15,023 nucleotides of DNA, taken from Hyphomicrobiales bacterium. GTDB taxonomy: Bacteria > Pseudomonadota > Alphaproteobacteria > Rhizobiales > Aestuariivirgaceae. The notes beneath the pieces are model-generated. The model was given only the letters and a program-made list of their open reading frames with translations, was not told where the DNA came from and did not search any database. A program made the translations under genes and the position numbers. This document shows, piece after piece, positions 5,921-13,385 of the stretch. Each line of letters begins with the position of its first letter. The first letter of the stretch is position 1. The stretch covers positions 1 through 15,023 of the forward strand of contig JANYGE010000030.1 in the NCBI GenBank assembly GCA_025362535.1. Direction: 5' to 3'.

Positions 5921-6790
5921 TTGACCTTCGTAATTGGCCTCGTCATGACTATCGGGTGTATCATCGGGGGCTATGTTGCGCTTGGTGGGCACATCTATGT
6001 CTTGTGGCAACCCTATGAATTCGTGATCATTCTCGGCGCAGCCATTGGAAGCTTCTTTGTTGCCAATCCGATGAAGGTTGTGAAGGATACTGGAGCTGCC
6101 GTGCTCGAGGCCATCAAAGAATCGACACCTAAACCGCAAGAATACCTCGATCTTCTTGCATTGCTTTATAGTTTGATGAAAGAACTTCGCTCCAAATCGA
6201 AGACGGAAATGGAAACGCATGTCGATAATCCCAATGAATCGTCTCTTTTCACGAGCTTTCCACTGATTTTAAAAGACACGCCGATCACACAATTTATTTG
6301 CGATTATGCGCGACTCATCGTGATTGGCAATGCGCGCAGCCATGAGATTGAATCGCTGATGGAAGAAGAAATAGACACGATTGGGCACGATAAGATGAAG
6401 GCCTATCATGCGATGCTGGGCATTTCTGATGGACTTCCTGCCTTGGGCATTGTGGCTGCGGTGCTTGGAGTTATTCACGCGATGGGGGCGTTGAATGAAT
6501 CGCCGGAAGTACTTGGCCACTTGATTGGTGCCGCACTTGTTGGAACATTTGCCGGCATCTTTTTTTCCTATGGCCTGTTTGGACCTTTAGCGAACAAGAT
6601 GAAATCGGTGCGTGAAAAGAAAGTGCGTCGCTACATTATTATCAAACAAACTCTGATCGCCTATATGAATGGCGCTATGCCTCAAGTTGCTTTGGAACAT
6701 GGGCGAAAAGCAATTTCTGCCTATGAACGACCCACAATCAATCAAGTTGAAGAAGCGACGATGAAAACTGGTTTGGCCGTGAAAGCCTGA
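5921..6790 (+). CDS. motA: Flagellar motor stator protein MotA
   Basis: The 289-residue membrane protein has four hydrophobic segments (about 3-22, 33-49, 170-190 and 200-222) with a large cytoplasmic loop between the second and third, as in MotA. Key residues fall at exactly the E. coli MotA numbers: Arg90 and Glu98 in the rotor-facing loop, and Pro173 and Pro222 near the proton channel. With MotB it forms the proton-driven stator that pushes on FliG. The start is TTG 5921; AGGAG (5908-5912) lies 8 bases upstream and the exact residue numbering supports it. MotB is not in the window; in rhizobia it is encoded elsewhere with motC. First gene of the long rightward operon. Confidence 0.96.
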   Translation: MTFVIGLVMTIGCIIGGYVALGGHIYVLWQPYEFVIILGAAIGSFFVANPMKVVKDTGAAVLEAIKESTPKPQEYLDLLALLYSLMKELRSKSKTEMETHVDNPNESSLFTSFPLILKDTPITQFICDYARLIVIGNARSHEIESLMEEEIDTIGHDKMKAYHAMLGISDGLPALGIVAAVLGVIHAMGALNESPEVLGHLIGAALVGTFAGIFFSYGLFGPLANKMKSVREKKVRRYIIIKQTLIAYMNGAMPQVALEHGRKAISAYERPTINQVEEATMKTGLAVKA

Positions 6791-6823
6791 GAATTCCGAT
6801 GATCAAGCTGAAAAATATATAAT

Positions 6824-7684
6824 ATGAAAAGATTATCCATTGAGACCCTGCGCGGGCAGAGTGAAAAACTCCCTGAAGACCTTCGTGCAATCAATAAGGG
6901 ATTGGAAATATTTTCGACGTCGATTGGGCAGAATTTGGAGCCCATGTTAAGCCAAGCTCTGGTCTTCACATTAGAAGGGTGTTCGAAGGCTGATATTCGA
7001 CCCATGGTGGCCAAAGAAGGGGTTTACCCAGGTGCCATGCAAATTTATTCCGCCCCTGAAAAGAACTATTCATTCAGACTTACGGCGGATCGAGCACTAA
7101 TATATATGATCTGCGATCTTGCCTTTGGTGGCGATGGCGCTGAAGAGCCCTATGTCGAGTCGCGGCCCCTCTCAAATATCGAACGGATCCTCATTAAAAA
7201 GTTTTTAGATATTATTGGCAAGACACTTCCGGCTTGTTTTCCTCCTATTTCCACTCTCAATTTTATTCCTGAACCACCAGCGGAAACACAATCGACCCCT
7301 AGCCCTAATGTTTTCCGGCCGATTTTATCGGCAAAATTTACCTGTTCAATGAAGGCTGCCAAGGGTGAGATCTTAATCGACCTCCCCAATGATCTGCTTT
7401 CCGAGGTTAATATCTACGTTGAAGAAGATAAGCCCGAAGCTGGACCGACAGAGTGGACTGAGAAAATATCTTCTAAGCTGGAAAGTATTGAAATAGACCT
7501 GACTGCCATTTTAGCTGAAATTCCTCTGGGTCTCGGTGTCATATCAAAGTTGAGTGTTGGTCAGATCATTCCGATTGGTATTGATCTAAAAAGTTCGATT
7601 TCCGTTTATACTGGGGATACCAAACTTCGGCAGGGTCGGCTTGGCCAGAGAGAAGGCAAGTATAGCTTGGTTCTTGAGGACTGA
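6824..7684 (+). CDS. fliM: Flagellar motor switch protein FliM (short, divergent)
   Basis: The 286-residue protein is placed as FliM by its position between motA and fliN and by its layout: a CheC-like middle domain (about 28-200, with MICDLAFGGDGAEEP at 95-109 and SNIERILIKKFLDIIG) and a C-terminal SpoA/FliN-like domain (about 212-286, ending LRQGRLGQREGKYSLVL). FliM builds the C ring, links FliG to FliN and normally binds phosphorylated CheY. Typical FliM proteins are around 320-340 residues; here the N-terminal LSQxEIDALL-type CheY-binding motif and the linker following it are not seen, and the protein starts directly at MKRLSIETLRG. The ribosome site is weak. A 7-codon ATG frame (6799-6822) ends one base before the fliM ATG. 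Confident as FliM by context, moderate by sequence. Confidence 0.88.
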   Translation: MKRLSIETLRGQSEKLPEDLRAINKGLEIFSTSIGQNLEPMLSQALVFTLEGCSKADIRPMVAKEGVYPGAMQIYSAPEKNYSFRLTADRALIYMICDLAFGGDGAEEPYVESRPLSNIERILIKKFLDIIGKTLPACFPPISTLNFIPEPPAETQSTPSPNVFRPILSAKFTCSMKAAKGEILIDLPNDLLSEVNIYVEEDKPEAGPTEWTEKISSKLESIEIDLTAILAEIPLGLGVISKLSVGQIIPIGIDLKSSISVYTGDTKLRQGRLGQREGKYSLVLED

Positions 7685-7820
7685 CTTTGCTGTCTGGTCA
7701 GCGTTGACCAGTTCTAAATTCAACAGCCAATTCTTAATTCGTGTATGGGAGATAATTTTCCCACAAGTTTGTTAAGCTATCATCGCAATACGCTCACTAA
7801 TTTATTTATAGGTTCATTTC
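7685..7820 (+). promoter_or_regulatory. fliM-fliN gap with two hairpins
   Basis: This 136-base gap is the longest inside the rightward operon. CTGGTCA (7694-7700), loop GCGT, TGACCAG (7705-7711) is a perfect 7-bp dyad just after the fliM stop. A second one, TGGGA (7746-7750) and TCCCA (7759-7763), has an 8-base loop. Neither is followed by a good T tract, so termination is unlikely; partial attenuation, RNA processing or an internal promoter operator are the options. No gene is seen. Confidence 0.4.
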
Positions 7821-8276
7821 GTGATGGATGAGAATGAGATTGCTGTTGAGGCTTTTCCACAGGAGATGCCTGCTGGTTTTCCTGCCATGGAAGACATTGG
7901 AACTGAAACTGAAGCCAGCCATAGTATTGAAGCTGGCATTCCAGAGGTTTCCGACGATCATGATAATGAACCGATATTAGGTGCAACAACGGGTGCTGCA
8001 ACAATGCCCTTACCTTCGGGCACGTTCTTACAGATACCCATCACTGTGCAGGTTATACTCGGTTCGGCACGTATGCCACTTTCCAAGGTTATGGCACTTG
8101 CGCCGGGTTCGATTTTAACACTGGATAAAAAACTTTCGGAGCCTGTCATTCTCATGGCGAATGGTAACCAGATCGCCAAAGGCTTGGTTGTCGTGTTGGA
8201 TGACGAAACTGGACAACTTGGGGTCTCATTAACCGAGATTATCGCTGAATTGTCAGATAAAAAGCTTAGTGCATAG
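7821..8276 (+). CDS. fliN: Flagellar motor switch protein FliN
   Basis: The 151-residue product has an acidic, low-complexity N-terminal region (about 1-62) and a C-terminal SpoA domain at about 68-143: LQIPITVQVILGSARMPLSKVMALAPGSILTLDKKLSEPVILMANGNQIAKGLVVVLDD, with the ANGNQIAKG turn diagnostic of FliN. FliN forms the base of the C ring, with FliM, and helps dock FliH-FliI export complexes. The start is either GTG 7821 or the adjacent ATG 7824; AGG at 7810-7812 has 8-base spacing to the GTG. The stop TAG 8274-8276 is 9 bases ahead of fliG. The long acidic N-terminal extension is common in alphaproteobacterial FliN. Confidence 0.93.
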   Translation: MMDENEIAVEAFPQEMPAGFPAMEDIGTETEASHSIEAGIPEVSDDHDNEPILGATTGAATMPLPSGTFLQIPITVQVILGSARMPLSKVMALAPGSILTLDKKLSEPVILMANGNQIAKGLVVVLDDETGQLGVSLTEIIAELSDKKLSA

Positions 8277-8285
8277 GCCACGACA

Positions 8286-9320
8286 GTGAATCTCTATAAC
8301 TCCGACTTTGAGGTTGTTCAAAATCAAGCCAAGAAAGCAGCAACTATTTTGCTGGCACTTGGTGGATCTTTTGGTTCCAAACTTATCAAAGATTTCGAGA
8401 TTTCTGAACTAAAAAAGTTTGCAGATACCGCAAGCGAAATTGATGAAATCGATACTAACGCTCTCATTGATTTTGTTGATGAGTTGTCGTTGGAGATGAG
8501 CAGACCCGAACCCGTTCAAGGCGGCAACGAACAAACGCGTGCATTTCTTGATGAAGCGCTGCCGCTCGACAAATTCAAGAAGGTTTATGGGCATGATCAA
8601 ACCGAAGTACTCAATATTTGGAATAAAATTACAGTAGAGAACGAATCTTCTTTGACGCTCTATCTTCTTGATGAGCATCCACAAACTATTGCTTATATTA
8701 TATCCAATCTCGATCAGGACTTGGCCTCCCAAATTATTAAAACTCTGCCACGAGACTTATGTGATTCCGTGGTTCGACGGTTGCTTAAAATGGGATCTGC
8801 CAGTCATTTATGTGACCAAATTATTCAGGTTAATCTGCAGGATGATGTGCTTGCCCAAGCCGATAATAAAGCCGAACTTGAAGGCAGAGCCAAGCTGGCG
8901 AAACTTCTCAATAAGCTAGAAAAATCACAAGTCGATCTCATCCTCGAGAGCATGAAACTATCGCTTCCTGAGGAAGCCGCGGCAATTCGGAAAATGCTGT
9001 TTTCCTTTGAGGATATTTATCGTCTATCGCAGAAAGATCGCTTGATCATGTTTGATAAAATTCAAACTGAAAAAGTTATGTTGGCTTTGCGTGGTGTCAC
9101 TGCCGAGTTGAAAGAAATTGTTCTTTCATCACTCGGTGCGCGTGCGCGCCGGATGATCGAAGCTGAATTGACTGAAGCACCGACTGAGGTGACAAAGGAT
9201 GTTGTCGCGGCAAGGCAAACTATAGCCGAAATGGCGCTCAAACTCGCAGCTGAAGGTGCCATCGAAATCATCGAATCAAACATCGTGGATGGCCAAATTA
9301 GCGCCAATGTTGCCGCATGA
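8286..9320 (+). CDS. fliG: Flagellar motor switch protein FliG
   Basis: The 344-residue protein has the three FliG domains: N-terminal FliF-binding helices (about 10-95), the middle domain with the EHPQ motif (LDEHPQTIAYIISNLD, 128-143), and the C-terminal domain (about 225-330) with FEDIYRLSQKDRLIMFDKI and the torque helix ALRGVTAELKEIVLSSLGARARRMIEAEL. By my alignment the E. coli torque residues Lys264, Arg281, Asp288 and Asp289 correspond to Arg269, Arg286, Ala293 and Glu294. FliG joins the MS ring to FliM and takes torque from MotA. The start is GTG 8286 with AGG at 8275-8277, 8 bases ahead. The TGA overlaps the flhB ATG as ATGA, so the two are translationally coupled. Confidence 0.95.
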   Translation: MNLYNSDFEVVQNQAKKAATILLALGGSFGSKLIKDFEISELKKFADTASEIDEIDTNALIDFVDELSLEMSRPEPVQGGNEQTRAFLDEALPLDKFKKVYGHDQTEVLNIWNKITVENESSLTLYLLDEHPQTIAYIISNLDQDLASQIIKTLPRDLCDSVVRRLLKMGSASHLCDQIIQVNLQDDVLAQADNKAELEGRAKLAKLLNKLEKSQVDLILESMKLSLPEEAAAIRKMLFSFEDIYRLSQKDRLIMFDKIQTEKVMLALRGVTAELKEIVLSSLGARARRMIEAELTEAPTEVTKDVVAARQTIAEMALKLAAEGAIEIIESNIVDGQISANVAA

Positions 9321-10405
9321 GTGATGATGCCGATAAGGAAAGTAAAACTAACGAACCTACTGAAAAGAAAATTACTGATACGATCAGTAAAGGTAACGTG
9401 CCGGTTTCACGTGAGGTGCCTGTGCTGTTCTCCTTTGCAGCAATTCTCTTTATCTGCAGCTTCATACTTTCCACTGGTATTGCCAGTATTGAAAACCTCT
9501 TAACAAAAATGTTTGAAGGTGCTGGAACTTTTAGGCTCGACACCAGTCTTGAAGCAAATGACCTTATGTTTGCGGCCCTTCAACCTGTTTTCTTCATCGT
9601 TTTTCCAATTTTATTGATTTTGATGGCCGCTGGAGTTCTATCATCTTTAGCTCAGAACCCCCTGCAATTAAGCTTGGAACGCATTCAACCACAGCTCTCT
9701 CGAATTTCGTTAGTGGCTGGTTTGAAACGAATATTTGGGTTTCGTGGGCTGGCTGACTTTGCCAAGTCCTTGTTCAAGTTTCTTTCGATCGGAATTGTCG
9801 TGATCCTGATCATAAAATCTGACGCGCAGCTGACACTCAGTACGATGATAAGGCCACCTGAAATTATTCCGTCTATGTTGCTTGGTCTTCTCACAAAGCT
9901 TACTGGAGCAGTTACTCTTATTGCTCTTCTGCTGGCCACATTTGATACGGTTTGGAGTCGCATAGCTTGGCGAAGAGATCTCCGCATGTCGCATCAAGAA
10001 GTGAAAGAAGAGCATAAAGACGCAGAAGGCAATCCGCAGATAAAAGGTCGCGCGCGCGCTTTGGCCCGTCAACGTTCATCAAAGCGCATGATGGCGGCGG
10101 TTCCGACGGCAACATTGGTTATCACCAATCCTACTCATTTTGCGATTGCCTTACGCTATGTTCGAAGTGAGGGTGGAGCGCCTGTTGTCGTTGCCAAGGG
10201 GCAAGATAATATTGCGCTCAGGATCCGCAGCATTGCAGAAGAAAAGAACATTGCAATCATCGAAAACAAACCATTGGCACGTGCCATGTATGAAAAGACA
10301 ACAATAGGTTCGGAAATACCACAAGAATTTTTTAAAGCTGTTGCTGAGTTGATCCACTTCTTACAAATGCGATCAACCACTCAATATGCCGAATTGAGAG
10401 GATAA
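9317..10405 (+). CDS. flhB: Flagellar export gate protein FlhB
   Basis: The 362-residue protein has a polar N-terminus with KITDTISKGNVPVSREV, four membrane segments (about 34-54, 84-110, 150-168 and 186-210) and a cytoplasmic C-terminal domain. The autocleavage motif NPTH is at Asn271-His274 within LVITNPTHFAIALRY, followed by the typical VVAKGQDNIALRIRSIAEE and IENKPLARAMYE segments. FlhB self-cleaves at Asn-Pro and switches the export apparatus from rod/hook to filament substrates. Its ATG overlaps the fliG stop. The stop TAA 10403-10405 lies 4 bases before the next gene, with the GAGAGGA ribosome site for that gene inside the end of flhB. Confidence 0.97.
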   Translation: MSDDADKESKTNEPTEKKITDTISKGNVPVSREVPVLFSFAAILFICSFILSTGIASIENLLTKMFEGAGTFRLDTSLEANDLMFAALQPVFFIVFPILLILMAAGVLSSLAQNPLQLSLERIQPQLSRISLVAGLKRIFGFRGLADFAKSLFKFLSIGIVVILIIKSDAQLTLSTMIRPPEIIPSMLLGLLTKLTGAVTLIALLLATFDTVWSRIAWRRDLRMSHQEVKEEHKDAEGNPQIKGRARALARQRSSKRMMAAVPTATLVITNPTHFAIALRYVRSEGGAPVVVAKGQDNIALRIRSIAEEKNIAIIENKPLARAMYEKTTIGSEIPQEFFKAVAELIHFLQMRSTTQYAELRG

Positions 10406-10409
10406 AATA

Positions 10410-10889
10410 TTGAACAATTTGAATGTTGCTGATTACTCAAAGTTCGAGCATGAGATGAATGAAGCGCTACGCAATGTTGCTCTTGAAATCCGATCGGTTG
10501 AAATTCTCGATCTTGTAAGTTTTATTCATGCGCAAAATTTTGCCAATATAGGCGACATTGTCAGCTCGGCCTCGGAACTCTATTTTAAGCCTGGCGCATT
10601 GCAGTTTTCATATTCAGGCGATGTAATCCTCGATTGGTTTGGCAATCCACAAATTTCACTGGATTTAGAGTTACATGAAGCTGGTGTGGATATTTTCTTT
10701 GAACTCAGGATCGACGCATATTGCACCGAAATTATATTTAAGCATGCGGAGGTTAATGGCCGGCCGATGAGTGTGATGGATGATCTGGAAGTTTTTCAAC
10801 AAGCTTTGCGTCAGGCTAAAATTAATCGTGATGTTGCTTGGCTCGGCACGCTCGAATGGTCAAAGATTTTTAGATCTGCCGTGCAATGA
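10410..10889 (+). CDS. Unrecognised 159-residue protein within the flagellar operon
   Basis: I do not recognise the family. The protein has a helical N-terminal part (about 4-58, HEMNEALRNVALEIRSVEILDLV), then a run of beta-type segments (about 60-115: LQFSYSGDVILDWFG, QISLDLELHEAGVDIFFELRID, TEIIFKHAEV), then a C-terminal helix (about 122-140, VMDDLEVFQQALRQAKIN). There is no signal peptide or membrane segment, so it should be cytoplasmic; it is acidic. The start is TTG 10410, strongly supported by GAGAGGA (10396-10402) with 7-base spacing. It follows flhB by 4 bases and precedes flgB by 84 bases, so it is cotranscribed with flagellar genes. A chaperone, export accessory or switch-associated role would suit the position, but none is shown. 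Base composition resembles its neighbours. Confidence 0.85.
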   Translation: MNNLNVADYSKFEHEMNEALRNVALEIRSVEILDLVSFIHAQNFANIGDIVSSASELYFKPGALQFSYSGDVILDWFGNPQISLDLELHEAGVDIFFELRIDAYCTEIIFKHAEVNGRPMSVMDDLEVFQQALRQAKINRDVAWLGTLEWSKIFRSAVQ

Positions 10890-10973
10890 AATTATGAGCT
10901 GCATTCTGCGGCCCAATCTCCAGCTCCAGATAAGATTTCTGCGATAGAAAACACTGAGAAGTGGATCTGTCTG

Positions 10974-11357
10974 ATGTCAAATATTTCGGTAATGAGCCTT
11001 GCCGCCCAGAAAGCGGATTGGCTGGCGGCACGGCAAGTGGTTTTATCGCAAAATGTGGCGAATGCGAACACGCCGGGTTACAAGTCAAAAGACTTAAAGC
11101 CTTTCGAAGAAACTCTGAAAGGCCTTCAACTTAGCCTCGCATCAAGTGGCACAGCCAGTATCAAATCGTCAACGGATAGTTTGCTCAGTGGAGGCTATAC
11201 GATTCAGGAAGATGATAAGGCTCTGAATGAAACTGGCAACAGTGTTTCACTTGATACTGAGCTTATGAAGATCGGTGAGACCAGCAGTCAATATTCTCTG
11301 GATACCAATATCATAAAGTCATTTCATCGCATGCTAATGTCGAGTTTGAAGGGCTAA
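10974..11357 (+). CDS. flgB: Flagellar proximal rod protein FlgB
   Basis: The 127-residue protein carries the rod signature [25 protein letters not shown] at about 22-46 and the FlgB-type C-terminal region [35 protein letters not shown]. Length is normal for FlgB (about 120-140). FlgB forms the first part of the rod on FliE and the MS ring, and is exported by the type III system without cleavage. The ribosome site is modest. flgC starts 2 bases after its stop. The 84-base gap upstream contains a 6-bp inverted repeat GAGCTG/CAGCTC (10896-10901, 10921-10926) of doubtful meaning. Confidence 0.95.
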   Translation: MSNISVMSLAAQKADWLAARQVVLSQNVANANTPGYKSKDLKPFEETLKGLQLSLASSGTASIKSSTDSLLSGGYTIQEDDKALNETGNSVSLDTELMKIGETSSQYSLDTNIIKSFHRMLMSSLKG

Positions 11358-11359
11358 AC

Positions 11360-11782
11360 ATGTCAGATCCCCTTATTTCATCAATCAAAGTTTCGGGTTC
11401 CGCTATGCAGGCGCAAGCCATGCGATTGCGGGTGATTTCAGAAAATTTGGCAAATGCCCAATCTACCGGAATGACCGCAGGTTCTGATCCGTTTCGCCGC
11501 AAGACGATCTCATTTGGGGCTGAATTGGACAAGGTGAGTGGTGTTGACCTTGTTGCGATCAAGAAAATTTCAGTAGACCCAAGTGACTTTAAACTTGAAT
11601 TTCAACCTGGCAATCCTGCTGCCAATGCCGCTGGCTACGTTAAACTCCCTAATGTCAACTCCATCATCGAAATGGCTGACATGAGAGAAGCCAATCGATC
11701 TTATGAATCAAATTTACAAGTCGTGAAACAGACTCGTGAAATGATTTCAATGACAATTGATCTTCTGAGGAGCGGCAATTGA
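11360..11782 (+). CDS. flgC: Flagellar proximal rod protein FlgC
   Basis: The 140-residue protein has the N-terminal rod motif [33 protein letters not shown] and the C-terminal FlgC pattern [45 protein letters not shown]. These are the standard FlgC blocks, including VKLPNVN. It forms rod together with FlgB and FlgF. Its TGA overlaps the TTG start of fliE in TTGA, and GAGGAG near the 3' end serves as the ribosome site for fliE. Confidence 0.96.
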   Translation: MSDPLISSIKVSGSAMQAQAMRLRVISENLANAQSTGMTAGSDPFRRKTISFGAELDKVSGVDLVAIKKISVDPSDFKLEFQPGNPAANAAGYVKLPNVNSIIEMADMREANRSYESNLQVVKQTREMISMTIDLLRSGN

Positions 11783-12087
11783 GCATTATCTCTGCACCGA
11801 CACTTGGCAACATATCATTCGCCACGAGTGCACCGAGCTTCAAGGAGCCACGGACAGCAAATGTGGATGGGGACGGCTTTTCGGCAATGCTCAAAACCTT
11901 GGCTGAGGGCACAGTAAATTCGATTCAAAATGGTGAGTCCACCGCTATTGCTGCAATTCAGGGCAAGACCACAATCCAGAGTGCGGTGATGGCGACAATG
12001 CAAGCCGAACAATCTTTACAAGCAGCCTTGGCCGTGAGGGATAAGGTTGTGTCTGCATTTTTAGAAATTAGCAGAATGCAAATTTGA
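11779..12087 (+). CDS. fliE: Flagellar MS ring-rod junction protein FliE
   Basis: The 102-residue protein matches FliE in length and in its C-terminal block: [32 protein letters not shown], with the conserved ending EI..MQI. FliE is an early export substrate that joins the MS ring to the FlgB/FlgC rod. The start is TTG 11779, overlapping the flgC stop, with GAGGAG upstream at proper spacing. The order flgB-flgC-fliE is conserved in nearly all flagellar clusters. Confidence 0.95.
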   Translation: MSIISAPTLGNISFATSAPSFKEPRTANVDGDGFSAMLKTLAEGTVNSIQNGESTAIAAIQGKTTIQSAVMATMQAEQSLQAALAVRDKVVSAFLEISRMQI

Positions 12088-12101
12088 CGGAGTTGAAGTA
12101 A

Positions 12102-12890
12102 ATGCGTGCCCTTTCAATTGCTGCGACTGGTATGAGTGCTCAACAGCTTAATGTTGAAGTCATTGCCAATAATATTGCCAATATCAATACCACGGGTTTC
12201 AAACAATCGCGGGCAGAGTTTACCGATCTTCTCTACCAAGTTGAACGTGTTAATGGGATTCCCAATAGTTCTGGTGGCAATACAATTCCGGAAGGCGCAC
12301 AATTGGGTCTTGGCACCCGGTTGGCAGCTATTCGAAGCGTGCACTTGCAGGGGCCATTGGCCAATACCGGAAATAAGCTCGATGTTGCCATCAATGGGAG
12401 TGGATGGTTTCAGGTTACAAGTGCCACCGGCGAAACTCTTTTTACAAGGGCTGGCGCATTCAACATCAATGAGAATGGTAAGATTGTAACTGCGGACGGT
12501 AACGAGGTTCAGCCCTCGATTACTGTGCCTGTTGGAACGACCGATGTGTATATCAATAAATCTGGTGAGGTCTATGGCCACGTGACTGGCCAATCTGACC
12601 AGCAGCTGCTGGGTCAATTTTCACTCGCAACATTTCCAAATTCGGCTGGTCTCGAAGCTCTCGGTGGTAGCTTATTTAGAGAAACGGTTTCTTCTGGCGC
12701 AGCAACAAGTGGGCTGGCCGGGCAAGTTGGCTTTGGTCAAATTGAGCAAGGATATCTTGAAGGTTCAAATGTCGATCCGGTTAAGGAAATGACTGATTTG
12801 ATTTCAGCTCAACGGGCATATGAAATCAATTCGAAGGTTATTCAAGCTGCAGACGACATGGCTGGGACTGTTTCCAAAGGGCTTCGTTAA
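12102..12890 (+). CDS. flgG: Flagellar distal rod protein FlgG
   Basis: The 262-residue protein has MRALSIAATGMSAQQLNVEVIANNIANINTTGFKQSRAEFTDLLYQ at its N-terminus, the FlgG-specific distal rod block; the central INGSGWFQVTSATGETLFTRAGAFNINENG segment; and the C-terminal QGYLEGSNVDPVKEMTDLISAQRAYEINSKVIQAADDM. This length and the QxxRAEFxDLxYQ segment separate it from FlgF. GACGGAG (12086-12092) lies 9 bases before ATG. FlgA starts 3 bases after its stop. Confidence 0.97.
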   Translation: MRALSIAATGMSAQQLNVEVIANNIANINTTGFKQSRAEFTDLLYQVERVNGIPNSSGGNTIPEGAQLGLGTRLAAIRSVHLQGPLANTGNKLDVAINGSGWFQVTSATGETLFTRAGAFNINENGKIVTADGNEVQPSITVPVGTTDVYINKSGEVYGHVTGQSDQQLLGQFSLATFPNSAGLEALGGSLFRETVSSGAATSGLAGQVGFGQIEQGYLEGSNVDPVKEMTDLISAQRAYEINSKVIQAADDMAGTVSKGLR

Positions 12891-12893
12891 AAT

Positions 12894-13385
12894 ATGACTC
12901 GCGACAGTCTACATAAAATTGTGGCTCATCATATTCTTTGCGTGGTGCTGGCGGGTTTGACATTTGTTTGCCTTCACACTGCGGCACAGGCAGACATGAC
13001 CCCCATTCCTGTTCCGAAGACAACAATAGACGTGGGCAAGCGCATTGAAAACTCTGATTTGGTTCTCAAAGATTTCTATGTGCCCGATAATGCAGCAAAG
13101 CAATATGTGTTGGAGCAGATTCAGGTTGAAGGGCATGTTGCCAAGCGACCATTGCTATCAGGTAAGCCTATCGCTTTGGCCTTTCTGAAGGATTTCGGGC
13201 TTGTCACTCAGGGTGTGCCCACAAAAGTTATATTAAAACTGAAAGGGCTCACTATTACCACAATGCTTATCCCGCTGGAGTCTGGTTCAGCAGGTCAAGT
13301 CATTGATGCACGTAATCCGGAATCTGGAAAAACCATTCAGGCTATGGTGAGTGCAGATGGAAATTTGAACATTGGTGAACCATGA
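12894..13385 (+). CDS. flgA: P-ring assembly chaperone FlgA
   Basis: The 163-residue protein starts with a signal peptide (HKIVAHHILCVVLAGLTFVCLHTAAQA, cleavage after AQA near residue 33) and continues with a SAF-type domain: IPVPKTTIDVGKRIENSDLVLKDFYVP, then VAKRPLLSGKPIALAFLKDFGLV, and a C-terminal QVIDARNPESGKTIQAMVSADGNLNI block typical of FlgA. It is a short FlgA as common in alphaproteobacteria. It helps FlgI assemble into the P ring in the periplasm. The ribosome site is weak (AAAGGG about 12 bases ahead), probably coupled to flgG. The stop overlaps the flgI start in ATGA. Confidence 0.93.
   Translation: MTRDSLHKIVAHHILCVVLAGLTFVCLHTAAQADMTPIPVPKTTIDVGKRIENSDLVLKDFYVPDNAAKQYVLEQIQVEGHVAKRPLLSGKPIALAFLKDFGLVTQGVPTKVILKLKGLTITTMLIPLESGSAGQVIDARNPESGKTIQAMVSADGNLNIGEP

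Noticed and set aside
10896..10926. Inverted repeat GAGCTG/CAGCTC upstream of flgB
   Set aside because: Six pairs with a 19-base loop; easily expected by chance.
12114..12617. 167-codon open frame on the minus strand opposite flgG
   Set aside because: Antisense shadow of flgG; no ribosome site or domain signal, and flgG is certain.
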